A stretch of DNA of 51,120 nucleotides from Bacteroidota bacterium. Its GTDB lineage: Bacteria > Bacteroidota > Bacteroidia > Flavobacteriales > Flavobacteriaceae. Shown in pieces: positions 32,928 through 41,640 of this stretch. The stretch covers positions 1 to 51,120 of the forward strand of contig JAEWLN010000033.1 of assembly GCA_023457535.1 (NCBI GenBank). The letters are read 5' to 3'. The notes under the pieces are model-generated. The model ran no database searches and was not told where the DNA came from. It worked only from the letters and a program-made list of their open reading frames with translations. A program made the translations under genes and the position numbers. How positions within the stretch are numbered: the first letter of the stretch is position 1; every line of letters starts with the position of its first letter.

Positions 32928-33704
32928 ATGGTTAACAACAATCCCATCGGGCTATTTGATTCGGGCGTAGGCGGCACATCGATCTGGTCTGCGATCCACG
33001 CGCTGATGCCGCATGAGAACACGGTTTATCTTGCCGACAGCAAAAATGCGCCTTACGGGCAGAAGTCAAAAGATGAAATTATCGCGCTGAGTTTTAAGAA
33101 CACCGAATTCCTTCTCGAACAAAATGCCAAGATTGTCGTAGTGGCCTGCAATACCGCGACAACCAATGCGATCAAAGAATTGCGCGCCAGATACGATGTG
33201 CCGTTCATCGGGATCGAACCTGCGATAAAACCCGCCGCACACCATTCCCAAACGCAAACCATCGGGATTCTGGCAACCCAGGGCACGCTCAGCAGCGAAC
33301 TGTTCCACAAGGCGGTCGAAACCCATCGCGATACCCATATTGTCGAGCAAGTAGGACACGGCCTGGTACAGCTTATCGAATACGGACAAATGAATTCATC
33401 GGAAACCAAACGGCTGTTGCGCCAATACCTCGAACCCATGATGGCCGCCAACATCGATTATCTGGTGCTTGGTTGCAGCCATTATCCGTACCTGATTCCG
33501 CAAATCAAAGAAATCCTGCCTGCGCACATCCGCATCATCGATTCCGGCGAAGCGGTCGCGCGACAAACGCAAAAAGTACTGGAGGAAAGAGCAGGTTTGA
33601 ATGACGGCAGCGGGAACAAAACAATATTTTACACCAACGGGAATCCGGAGGTATTGTCGGGCATCCTTGAAAACCGGTACGCGGTCATTGCGCGCGATTT
33701 CTGA
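32928..33704 (+). CDS. murI: glutamate racemase
   Basis: A 258-residue enzyme that provides D-glutamate for peptidoglycan. Both catalytic cysteines are present: Cys74 in 'VVACNTATTNA' and Cys183 in 'LVLGCSHYPYL'. 'GLFDSGVGGTSIW' and 'YLADSKNAPYG' are the N-terminal substrate-binding signatures. The length is standard. Its stop codon touches, without any spacer, the stop codon of the convergent gamma-carbonic anhydrase gene. Confidence 0.97.
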   Translation: MVNNNPIGLFDSGVGGTSIWSAIHALMPHENTVYLADSKNAPYGQKSKDEIIALSFKNTEFLLEQNAKIVVVACNTATTNAIKELRARYDVPFIGIEPAIKPAAHHSQTQTIGILATQGTLSSELFHKAVETHRDTHIVEQVGHGLVQLIEYGQMNSSETKRLLRQYLEPMMAANIDYLVLGCSHYPYLIPQIKEILPAHIRIIDSGEAVARQTQKVLEERAGLNDGSGNKTIFYTNGNPEVLSGILENRYAVIARDF

Positions 33705-34232
33705 TTACTCTGCGGCATCGTCCTTAAACCAACCCGAATACATCACGTAATTGTTGGAAATACGCCCTATTTCGCCTGCAAACGCAGATGCGTCGATGTC
33801 TTTTACCTTTCGCGCAGGAACGCCAGCGTAAATACTCCCCGATTCAACGACCGTATGCTGGGTCACCACAGATCCTGCAGCCACAATGGCGTTGCTCTCT
33901 ACCACGCATCCGTCCATCACGATCGCACCCATTCCAATCAGCACATTGTCGTGTAAAGTACAGCCGTGAACGATCGCATTGTGCCCGATCGAAACGTTGT
34001 TGCCAATTCTCGTTTCGTGCTTTTGATACGTGCAGTGGATCACCGCGCCATCCTGTATGTTGACCTTATCGCCGATCGAAATGCGGTGCACGTCGCCGCG
34101 TACTACGGCATTAAACCATACGCTGCACGATTTTCCGAACGTCACGTCCCCTACGATGGTCGCATTCTCAGCGACAAAGCAATCTTCCGGGATGACCGGC
34201 GACTTGCCATTAACAGTTTTTATCAGTACCAT
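33705..34232 (-). CDS. gamma-carbonic anhydrase family hexapeptide-repeat protein
   Basis: A 175-residue left-handed beta-helix protein of the PaaY/YrdA/CaiE group. Hexapeptide repeats run through residues 20-145, and the three zinc-ligand histidines His66, His84 and His89 sit in 'GAVIHCTYQ' and 'SIGHNAIVHGC', the arrangement found in gamma-carbonic anhydrases. Many bacterial members are not proven to hydrate CO2. The ATG lies immediately after the T-run of the porP terminator on the same strand; no TAnnTTTG box was found between, so expression may depend on read-through. Confidence 0.9.
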   Translation of the reverse strand: MVLIKTVNGKSPVIPEDCFVAENATIVGDVTFGKSCSVWFNAVVRGDVHRISIGDKVNIQDGAVIHCTYQKHETRIGNNVSIGHNAIVHGCTLHDNVLIGMGAIVMDGCVVESNAIVAAGSVVTQHTVVESGSIYAGVPARKVKDIDASAFAGEIGRISNNYVMYSGWFKDDAAE

Positions 34233-34258
34233 AAAAAAAGTCCCGACGAATCGGGACT
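34232..34258 (-). terminator. terminator of the adhesin-porP operon
   Basis: On the minus strand AGTCCCGA-TTCG-TCGGGACT (8-bp stem, 34258-34239) and seven T residues; the next base begins the ATG of the downstream gene. Confidence 0.9.
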
Positions 34259-34263
34259 GGATA

Positions 34264-35262
34264 TTAGTTAATTGCCGGACATTTACAGTGGTATCTCTCC
34301 TGGCGGCAGAACAGGTTCATACCGAGTGTGATCTGGTGATAACCACCATCATCGAACTTCACTTTGCCCGTCAGATGCGTATAGGTATAGGCGAACATAA
34401 AGTTTTTGTAATTCACGCCCAAAATCGGAGTGATATAGTTTAATTTCTGGGTTTGCACCGCGTTGTTTTCGATGTAATCCGCGCCGTCGAAACTTCTGCG
34501 GTAGGACAATCCGCCCCACACCGAACCAAAGTCCATCGTCTTGTATACCTTGAGGTTGACATCGACTGCCGCTTCCTTGGTTTGGTCTACATACTGCAAC
34601 ATCACCGATGGTTCCCAAAGCAAATTCTCCTCATTGCCAAAGATGTACCCGCTGTTCACAATAATTTTGCGCAGGTTGTCGCTTTCGTATTCGCTATAAA
34701 TATTGCGTCGGGTTTCAATTGCATTTTTAAGTGTCGCGTGGATGTAAAAATCGAGATAATTGTAGGACATCCCAAAGTCGATATTAAAATAGGAATCTTT
34801 TTGCACGATTGTCCCGTCTATGTACGGATCGAACTCACCGGGACGCAAAAATTCCGTCTCATCAAGTGAACTCTGTACCAGTCCGACGCTCAAACCAAAA
34901 GACAATTGATTCAGGTCGATCTGGTCGCGCGAAAACATAATGTGGTGCGCATAGGTCGCTTTGATCCCGCGTTGCGAGTGGTAACCATTCTTATCGTTGT
35001 ACAAAATCACGCCGGCTCCGGATTGCTCCCCAATGCGCCCGTTAAAACTTCCGGTTTGCAACGAAGGCGCGTCGTCCTGCCCAAACCACTGCTGACGTGC
35101 GGTGATTCTCAGTTTTGCGCAATTGGCCGCACCCGCCATAGAAGGGTGCAACAGGTAATAATTATCAGATAAATAATCGGAGTAAACAGCAACTCCTTCT
35201 TGTGAAAACGACCATTGTGCCGTTGCCAGCGCAAAGAATAACACGACCTTTTTAAAATTCAT
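34264..35262 (-). CDS. PorP/SprF family type IX secretion membrane protein
   Basis: A 332-residue outer-membrane beta-barrel protein with a signal peptide ending 'QWSFSQEG'. It opens with 'YSDYLSDNYYLLHPSMAGAANCAKLRITARQQW', shown here as two parts ('YLLHPSMAGAANC' and 'RITARQQW'), the classic PorP/SprF start, and ends in barrel strands ('LGVNYKNFMFAYTYTH'). SprF-type proteins are needed to secrete or anchor the giant adhesin encoded just upstream. The stop of the adhesin gene lies 6 bases before this start, so they form one operon. Confidence 0.9.
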   Translation of the reverse strand: MNFKKVVLFFALATAQWSFSQEGVAVYSDYLSDNYYLLHPSMAGAANCAKLRITARQQWFGQDDAPSLQTGSFNGRIGEQSGAGVILYNDKNGYHSQRGIKATYAHHIMFSRDQIDLNQLSFGLSVGLVQSSLDETEFLRPGEFDPYIDGTIVQKDSYFNIDFGMSYNYLDFYIHATLKNAIETRRNIYSEYESDNLRKIIVNSGYIFGNEENLLWEPSVMLQYVDQTKEAAVDVNLKVYKTMDFGSVWGGLSYRRSFDGADYIENNAVQTQKLNYITPILGVNYKNFMFAYTYTHLTGKVKFDDGGYHQITLGMNLFCRQERYHCKCPAIN

Positions 35263-35268
35263 TTTTGC

Positions 35269-38200
35269 TTATCGTTTTAATGCGAAATGGGACTTGAACA
35301 CCTTGCTTACATTGTCCTCCTCATAATGGACTGAGAACCAGTAATCTGTTGCTGGAAGAATATTTTGATTGAACGTTCCGTCCCAACCTTTACCGTCAGG
35401 ACTGATTTGTTTCAGCAATTTTCCATAACGGTCAAAGATATAAATTTTTGCATTAGCTTGGCCTTTCAGCGCAAAAATATTCCAGGTATCATTATAACCA
35501 TCGCCATTTGGCGTAAAAAATTTCGGGTAATCCATCAGGAATGCAACTTCCTCGATTGTACCGCAAACATTGCGCACGCGCACCGTGTGATCGCCCGGTA
35601 AAACGCCTGTGAAGACATTGCCCGGCTGGAATGCGCCGTTGTCGAGCTGGTACTCGTAATCCCCTGCAGGCGATACGGTCACAGCAATGGTTTGCGACTG
35701 ATCGAAATAATCCGACGCCACTACTTCAATAGCCAAAGGCGGCGAGGTCATGTCCACCGATGCCATTACCATATCCGATACGCAACCCGTTACAGAATCG
35801 ATCGCAATAACACCGTAATTACCCGGCACACTCACCGAATAACTGCTCAATGTTTGTCCGACGATTTGCGTATAAGCGCCGCCGGATTCAACGTACCACT
35901 CAAAATCATATTGCGCATCGCTCAAACCGGTATTCATCGCAAATGAGTCCAGCACCGCACCGGTTGCCGCATTGTAACAAATATTTCCGTCCTGCGGCAG
36001 CGTAGGCAACGGCAACGGATTGACCACGATGGCCACCGATCCCGGCAAACTCGGGCAATTGGCAGTTGTTTCAATAATGACGCTATAGGTACCGGACATC
36101 GATGCATCGGCGTTGGCAATAACCGGATTCTGCTGCGCGGAGGCAAAACCATTCGGCCCGGTCCAGCTGTAAGTAGCACCTGCGACAGCGGCCGTGCTCA
36201 GACTGATCGAATCGCCCTGACACACATCGGCACCCAAGGCTATCGGTGTAGCCGGGAAAGTAGGTGCCGGCGCAATGGCAAACGTACCCGGAGCCGATAT
36301 GCACCCCGTCATGGTATTGCGCACGATAATGGTATACGACGCGCCCGCAGCAAGATTCGCAAAAACAGTATTGGCCTGGTACGACACTCCGTCAATGCTG
36401 TACTCAAGTTGCGCACCCAAAGGATTTGCAATGGTAATGGTACCTGTCGGGTCGGTGCACGTAGGGACAGAAACCGCACCTGTTGGCGCGGCAGGATTGC
36501 CCGGAATAGGATTGACGGCCTGGACAGATACCGATGAGCATCCTGTCACTACATCACGCACGGTCAGGTTATAAGTAACATTCGGAGCCAACGAAGAAAA
36601 CACCGTTGTCGTTTGATAAGTCAGGCCCCCGTCGATGCTGTATTCGAAATTAGCGCCCAACGGACCTTGCACCGTGATACTACCGGTTGGCGTTGAACAT
36701 AGTGGCTGTGTAATCTGGGTCGTCGGTACTGCAGGAGCGGCCGGCAATGGATCGATCGAACGTGTCACAATGGCCGACAAGCACCCAGAGGCGTCGTTGC
36801 GAACGACGACGTTGTAAGTGGTGTTTGGCGCAAGTGAGCTGAATACCGGACTTGTCTGGAACGTCGCGCCGCCATCGATACTGTAAGAAATATTGGCCCC
36901 CATTGGCGCAATCGAAATGCTTCCGGTGGGCGCGTAACAGTCAGGTTGGGTTTCGGTTGTGACCGGTGCGGCAGGAACAGCCAACGCAGGCGCAATCACC
37001 ACCACTTGCGGGGCAGACACGCAACGCGTTGTCATATCACGCACGGTCAGGTTGTAAGATGCGCCGGTTGGCAAATTGGCAAAACTGGTCGCGGTCTGAT
37101 ACGAAGCGCCACCGTCTATACTATATTCAAAACCGGGTCCGATTGGAGAATCTACCACAAAACCACTCGTATTAGAACCGCAAACCAGAACATCGGCCGT
37201 GGCTGTCGGTGTTGCCGGATTTGCCGGTATCGGGCCGATATTGACCGATGTGGCCCCGGACGAACATCCGGTTGTGGTATCCCGCACGACAAGATCTACG
37301 CTCGAACCTGCCGCCAGACCTGTAAACGACGCTGACGGCTGATAAGTCAGGCCATTGTCCATGCTGTATTCCAGATTGGCCGCCACAGAAGTTATGGTAA
37401 CCGTACCGGTTGCGATGTCGCAATTGGGTTCGATCTGCGTAAATGCAGGTGCCAACGGATCGGCCGGAATGGGCAGTACCGTAACTGCAGTTGCCGGTGA
37501 GGTACATCCATTGACGGCATCGCGCACCGCGATCATATAAACGGCATTGGGTGCAAGGGCTGTAAAATCAACCGATGATTGGTACGTCGCACCGCCGTCA
37601 ATCGTATATTCAAGGTTCGCCCCGAGCGGTGACTGTACCGTAATTTGCGAAACCGGTGTGTTACAGTCCGGCGCGGTCGCCACCGCTACCGGAGCGGCCG
37701 GGATTAACGGGGCTGCAATAACATTGACCGATACCGCAGGCGAAATACACTGCGACAGCGCGTTGCGGACCACGAGGTCGTAAGTCATACCCGCAGGAAC
37801 GGCATTGAATGTGTTGGCTGTTTGGAATGTTGCCCCATTGTCGATACTGTATTCTGAATTGGCTCCCTGCGGCGTAATGGCGATGGTTGCCGTATTGACC
37901 GTACAATCTGGTGGCGTCACAGTATACGCCGGAGCCGATGGGATCGCAAAAACCTCAACGCTGATCTGCGCTCTTGGCCCTTCGCAATTGGCCGCGTTGG
38001 TCTGGCTCACCCAGTAGTTGGCAATTCCGGTGCTGGCCGTAGCAGGAACCGGAGCCGTCGGACTGCCTACGCCTCCCGCGGCAGCAGTATACCACAGCAG
38101 GTTTGTTCCCGTAACAACCCCTGACAAGTCCGGCGCCGCCACACCCTGACAGTAGCCCAGAGCCGGGACAGAAACCGACGGTGCGGCCGGCAACGCCACG

Positions 38201-40467
38201 GTATTGACCTGAACAATAGCGCGGTCGCTCTCACAACCATTTACCGCAGGCACCGTTTGGGTGACTTCGTAATAAACAGTTCCCGCAACAGCCGTGGAAG
38301 GTGTTGGTGGAGTTGTTGAGCCTACAAGATCCGCCGGGCCCGTGTAATAGCGCAGGCCCGAGCCGGTCACGTTGGCAAGCGGCGTGGCAACAGCGCCCTG
38401 ACAGTAATCCGGAATCGGGGTTACGGCCGGTGGTGCAGGCTTTGGTTTGACGATTACTTCTATCGTAGCTCTCGGGCCTTCACAACCGTTGTCCTCCGAA
38501 ACATAATAATAGTACGTCCCCGCCGTAGTTGTATTGATGGGCTGCGGCGTGGTACTTGCTGTTCCGCCCGTGGCCGACGTATACCATCGGTACGTACTGG
38601 CATTCGGGAGCGCCGGGGCTGTCTCACCCTGGCAATACTCCAGCAATGCAGGCACCGACGGAGCGACCGGCGCAGCGGTAATCAATATCGGTACGTCGTC
38701 AATCCTGAGCTCACTGCATCCGCCCGCGGCAGGCAACAGATAATCTACCAGATAAGCCTGTGGTACGCTCAGGCTCGGGTTGATTTGTCCCGTAGCCGGA
38801 TCGATATCGAGTCCCGGCGGCGTTGCGCTGAAAATTCCCCCCGGCGTCACCGTACTGGTAATCGGCTGCAAGGGCAGCGATATGCAATAGGACGGTGGAT
38901 ACGAAAAGCTCCCCGACGGGTCGAGTCCGGCTGTTAATGTAAACGATTTAACGGTAACGCAGGCCCCTGCGGTAACTTCCTCAAAACGCACGTAAATGGT
39001 TTCGCTGGCGTTGTTGGTCGTGTAATTGGCCAGTTGCGCGGCAGTAAGACCAGGAGGCGGAACCGGAAGGGTCAGTTGGGCCGGATCGTTGTAGTAATAA
39101 ATCGAATCGTAATTCATTGCCGACTGATTGTCCAGCATGAACAACGTTTGATCGATGTTTCCGAAATTGTACGGCGGCGGATTGCTCGTACACAAGTTGA
39201 TCGGCAGCGGCGTCTTAAGTACATCCGGGTAATAGGTTAGCGCATAGGTCGCCGTGCCAAGCAAGCAACCTCCGGCTGTGTAATATTCAAATGAGTATGG
39301 ATAGACGACCAACCCCTCGCCTGTTCCGGCTCCGGGACCCGTTGCGGTAAACACCGTTCCGATGTTGTTATTCTCTGCGCCGATCAGCGTAAAGTCCGTC
39401 GTGCCCGTCGAATTGATGTAATATTGCTGTCCTACCACAAAACTCCCGGCCTCGACCACCGGTAATGCCGGATAGGTCGTGCCCGGAACTACAAGGGTCG
39501 GTTGCGTTTCTCCCGGAATTTCCACGCCGTCCAGGTACCATTTGTACACAAAGCCCGGTGCGGTCACCCCTGAATCGAGCGTGACGTCAAGACCGGGACA
39601 GATCGGGTCTGCCCAACCATTGGCCGTAAGCGTAATGGGCGTAATTCTGAAATCTTTGAGGAATACCGCCGAATCATAAGCGTTATCGCCTACATTCCCT
39701 ATGGCGATTTTCATGTGGTAGGTTTCCCCGCAAACCAGGTTGGCCACCGCGGTCAACACCGTGGTAAAGCCGTCGTATTGCACGTGCGGGTTGGCCGCAG
39801 GGGTAATTCCCGTCCCGTTATTGACGTAATAGGTACAATATTCGCAAGGGCCGGCATTGTTTGTACCATTGTTGACGTTGTTGATCGTGATCGGGACATT
39901 GGTATTGGGAACAAAAGCAATATTGTAACCATTGTAGGGGGCCGCGGCGTTGGCCGGATTGGCTCCGGTCAGGAAAAACCCGAATACATCGTTAAAGCCT
40001 GAATTGGCAAATTCCGGGTATTCTTCAGAGGCGAAAATATAATCAAATTTCATTTCCAGTCCCGTTGCGACAAAATCAAATTCGAGCACTGCCGAATTCG
40101 TGACGGTGTTCGTAGTCAGCGCGGACAAATGCGGATCGCCTCCATAAAGCGGCGTAACAGGATCGGATGCATTACCGGTGTTGTTAGGACCTAATCCCAG
40201 TTGCGCATTTCCGGTGGCAAGCATAACCCCTGCATTGAGCCCGAGATTGGTCGGATTGAAATTGGTGGTAAAATGCGCCGCGCGCAAATTGATCATATTG
40301 GCATTGGCCGCCGAGCCGTTGAACGTGATGTTGAACGGCACTATGCTTTCGTCCACCAATACGTTGTTGACCAATTGGGCAGGGGTCTGGGAAGTGTTGG
40401 AAATCATGAGCTGTGCGCGGGTCGCCCATCCGCAAAGCAATAGCAAACACAGGGTAAAATTCTTCAT
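35269..40467 (-). CDS. 1732-residue T9SS adhesin with choice-of-anchor L and SprB-like repeats
   Basis: A giant cell-surface protein. Signal peptide 1-18; residues ~25-280 are a choice-of-anchor L domain ('ATGNAQLGLGPNNTG', 'FDYIFASEEYPEFANSGFND'); 600-845 hold three Ig-like repeats starting 'EYCQG/DYCQG/GYCQG'; 847-1405 hold seven 80-residue SprB-like repeats; 1410-1490 and 1495-1570 are further Ig/PKD-like domains; and 1647-1732 is the gliding-motility (type B) T9SS C-terminal domain ('FFTPNGDGYNDTW', 'IYIFDRYGKLLKQISPDG'). It resembles SprB-type adhesins involved in gliding or attachment. A porP/sprF partner follows immediately. Confidence 0.93.
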   Translation of the reverse strand: MKNFTLCLLLLCGWATRAQLMISNTSQTPAQLVNNVLVDESIVPFNITFNGSAANANMINLRAAHFTTNFNPTNLGLNAGVMLATGNAQLGLGPNNTGNASDPVTPLYGGDPHLSALTTNTVTNSAVLEFDFVATGLEMKFDYIFASEEYPEFANSGFNDVFGFFLTGANPANAAAPYNGYNIAFVPNTNVPITINNVNNGTNNAGPCEYCTYYVNNGTGITPAANPHVQYDGFTTVLTAVANLVCGETYHMKIAIGNVGDNAYDSAVFLKDFRITPITLTANGWADPICPGLDVTLDSGVTAPGFVYKWYLDGVEIPGETQPTLVVPGTTYPALPVVEAGSFVVGQQYYINSTGTTDFTLIGAENNNIGTVFTATGPGAGTGEGLVVYPYSFEYYTAGGCLLGTATYALTYYPDVLKTPLPINLCTSNPPPYNFGNIDQTLFMLDNQSAMNYDSIYYYNDPAQLTLPVPPPGLTAAQLANYTTNNASETIYVRFEEVTAGACVTVKSFTLTAGLDPSGSFSYPPSYCISLPLQPITSTVTPGGIFSATPPGLDIDPATGQINPSLSVPQAYLVDYLLPAAGGCSELRIDDVPILITAAPVAPSVPALLEYCQGETAPALPNASTYRWYTSATGGTASTTPQPINTTTAGTYYYYVSEDNGCEGPRATIEVIVKPKPAPPAVTPIPDYCQGAVATPLANVTGSGLRYYTGPADLVGSTTPPTPSTAVAGTVYYEVTQTVPAVNGCESDRAIVQVNTVALPAAPSVSVPALGYCQGVAAPDLSGVVTGTNLLWYTAAAGGVGSPTAPVPATASTGIANYWVSQTNAANCEGPRAQISVEVFAIPSAPAYTVTPPDCTVNTATIAITPQGANSEYSIDNGATFQTANTFNAVPAGMTYDLVVRNALSQCISPAVSVNVIAAPLIPAAPVAVATAPDCNTPVSQITVQSPLGANLEYTIDGGATYQSSVDFTALAPNAVYMIAVRDAVNGCTSPATAVTVLPIPADPLAPAFTQIEPNCDIATGTVTITSVAANLEYSMDNGLTYQPSASFTGLAAGSSVDLVVRDTTTGCSSGATSVNIGPIPANPATPTATADVLVCGSNTSGFVVDSPIGPGFEYSIDGGASYQTATSFANLPTGASYNLTVRDMTTRCVSAPQVVVIAPALAVPAAPVTTETQPDCYAPTGSISIAPMGANISYSIDGGATFQTSPVFSSLAPNTTYNVVVRNDASGCLSAIVTRSIDPLPAAPAVPTTQITQPLCSTPTGSITVQGPLGANFEYSIDGGLTYQTTTVFSSLAPNVTYNLTVRDVVTGCSSVSVQAVNPIPGNPAAPTGAVSVPTCTDPTGTITIANPLGAQLEYSIDGVSYQANTVFANLAAGASYTIIVRNTMTGCISAPGTFAIAPAPTFPATPIALGADVCQGDSISLSTAAVAGATYSWTGPNGFASAQQNPVIANADASMSGTYSVIIETTANCPSLPGSVAIVVNPLPLPTLPQDGNICYNAATGAVLDSFAMNTGLSDAQYDFEWYVESGGAYTQIVGQTLSSYSVSVPGNYGVIAIDSVTGCVSDMVMASVDMTSPPLAIEVVASDYFDQSQTIAVTVSPAGDYEYQLDNGAFQPGNVFTGVLPGDHTVRVRNVCGTIEEVAFLMDYPKFFTPNGDGYNDTWNIFALKGQANAKIYIFDRYGKLLKQISPDGKGWDGTFNQNILPATDYWFSVHYEEDNVSKVFKSHFALKR
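36253..37929 (-). repeat. seven SprB-like repeats in the adhesin gene
   Basis: Each unit is about 80 residues (240 bp) and carries two cysteines about 52 residues apart (855/907, 935/988, 1016/1068, 1096/1149, 1177/1229, 1257/1310, 1337/1389), with the shared pattern 'EYSIDGGATYQT' and 'VRDxxTGC'. The cysteine pair probably forms one disulfide per repeat. Confidence 0.88.
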
Positions 40468-40523
40468 TGTGACGGTTTAGTTGGGAGGTTTGTAGTTGTG
40501 TGTGTTAAAAAATCATTAATCTT

Positions 40524-40531
40524 CAAATATA
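40524..40531 (-). promoter_or_regulatory. -7 box of the adhesin-porP operon
   Basis: Minus strand TATATTTG in the divergent 115-base gap, 56 bases before the adhesin ATG at 40467. Confidence 0.55.
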
Positions 40532-40555
40532 GAGAATCAACAAAAATAAGTTCGT

Positions 40556-40563
40556 TAATTTTG
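40556..40563 (+). promoter_or_regulatory. -7 box of the Nfu-type gene
   Basis: TAATTTTG, 19 bases before the ATG at 40583, in the same divergent gap as the adhesin promoter. Confidence 0.55.
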
Positions 40564-40582
40564 CAAAAAAATCCACGTTTTC

Positions 40583-41476
40583 ATGACTATAAACATTAAA
40601 CAAACGCAAAACCCTACCATAATTAAATTCGAATTGCCCGATTTTATCACAAAAAATCAAAACTTCGAATTCAAAAATATCGACGAGACCAAAAATTCTC
40701 CGCTGGCCAAGCAATTGTTCTATTTGCCGTTTGTAAAAACGGTCTATATTTCCGGGAATTTTATTGCGATCGAGCGGTACAACATCGTCGAATGGGAAGA
40801 TGTTCAGGATGCCGTGGCCGAGCAGATCCAGGCCTATGTCGACAGTGGCGCGAAAATCATCGAAATCGACGAATCATCGGCTAAAAAGCAACCCGTGACG
40901 GTCTACGGCGAAACGACGCCCAATCCGGCAACGCTTAAATTCGTGGTCAATAAAATGATCACCAAAACGCCTGTCGAATTCAAGAACATCGACCAGACGA
41001 AAGCCTCGCCATTGGCCAAAGAACTGTTCAATTTCCCGTATGTCAAGGAAATCTACATGGACGAGAATTACGTATCGGTCAGCAAATACGAGTCGTATGA
41101 CTGGAACGACATCACGATCGAGTTGCGCTCGTTCATCAAAGGCTACATCGAAAACGGCGGGCCCGTGCTCGACGAAACACTGATCGAGGCACCGCGCGCC
41201 GAAAAGCAAAAGATCGCGAATTTCGACCACCTCGACACCACTTCGCAGCAAATCATCAACATCCTTGAGGAATACGTCAAGCCTGCTGTGGCTGCCGATG
41301 GCGGAAACATTCTTTTCGACTCGTACGACGAATCTGAAAAACGCGTCAAAGTAATCCTTCAAGGCGCGTGCAACGGCTGTCCGTCCTCGACCTTTACGCT
41401 CAAAAGCGGCATCGAGAACATGCTCAAAGACATGCTCAACGACAACGACATCAAAGTGGAGGCACTCAACGCGTGA
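40583..41476 (+). CDS. NifU-like Fe-S scaffold with two tandem Nfu N-domains
   Basis: A 297-residue protein of iron-sulfur cluster delivery. Residues 1-95 and 107-200 are two copies of the Nfu N-terminal domain; both contain 'FKNID(E/Q)TK' and 'SPLAK(Q/E)LF'. Residues 218-297 are the NifU C-terminal domain with the cluster-binding CxxC (Cys263, Cys266) in 'GACNGCPSST'. Only the second N-domain keeps the 'TPNPATLKF' signature; the first reads 'TQNPTIIKF', so it is partly conserved. The assignment rests on motifs; the internal duplication is directly visible. Confidence 0.92.
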   Translation: MTINIKQTQNPTIIKFELPDFITKNQNFEFKNIDETKNSPLAKQLFYLPFVKTVYISGNFIAIERYNIVEWEDVQDAVAEQIQAYVDSGAKIIEIDESSAKKQPVTVYGETTPNPATLKFVVNKMITKTPVEFKNIDQTKASPLAKELFNFPYVKEIYMDENYVSVSKYESYDWNDITIELRSFIKGYIENGGPVLDETLIEAPRAEKQKIANFDHLDTTSQQIINILEEYVKPAVAADGGNILFDSYDESEKRVKVILQGACNGCPSSTFTLKSGIENMLKDMLNDNDIKVEALNA

Positions 41477-41529
41477 TTTGCATAAATCCCGACAAAACAC
41501 AAATGCTCTGGTAAAATAAAAGTAACTTT

Positions 41530-41554
41530 AAGCGTCTTTACAGGCGCTTTTTTT
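41530..41554 (+). terminator. terminator after the Nfu-type gene
   Basis: AAGCGTC / GGCGCTT stem (one T-G pair) with a 6-base loop (41530-41549), followed by a run of T residues. Confidence 0.8.
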
Positions 41555-41640
41555 GTCCAATGAAATGGCTTACCGATGGATATAACACCCAATGTCGGAT
41601 CAGCACTACCTTTAACCTTAACTTTAAACCCATTCCCGCC

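Noticed and set aside
36253..37929. Regularly spaced 240-bp repeats considered as a CRISPR-like or satellite array
   Set aside because: They are in-frame protein repeats with diverged DNA, part of a single long coding region.
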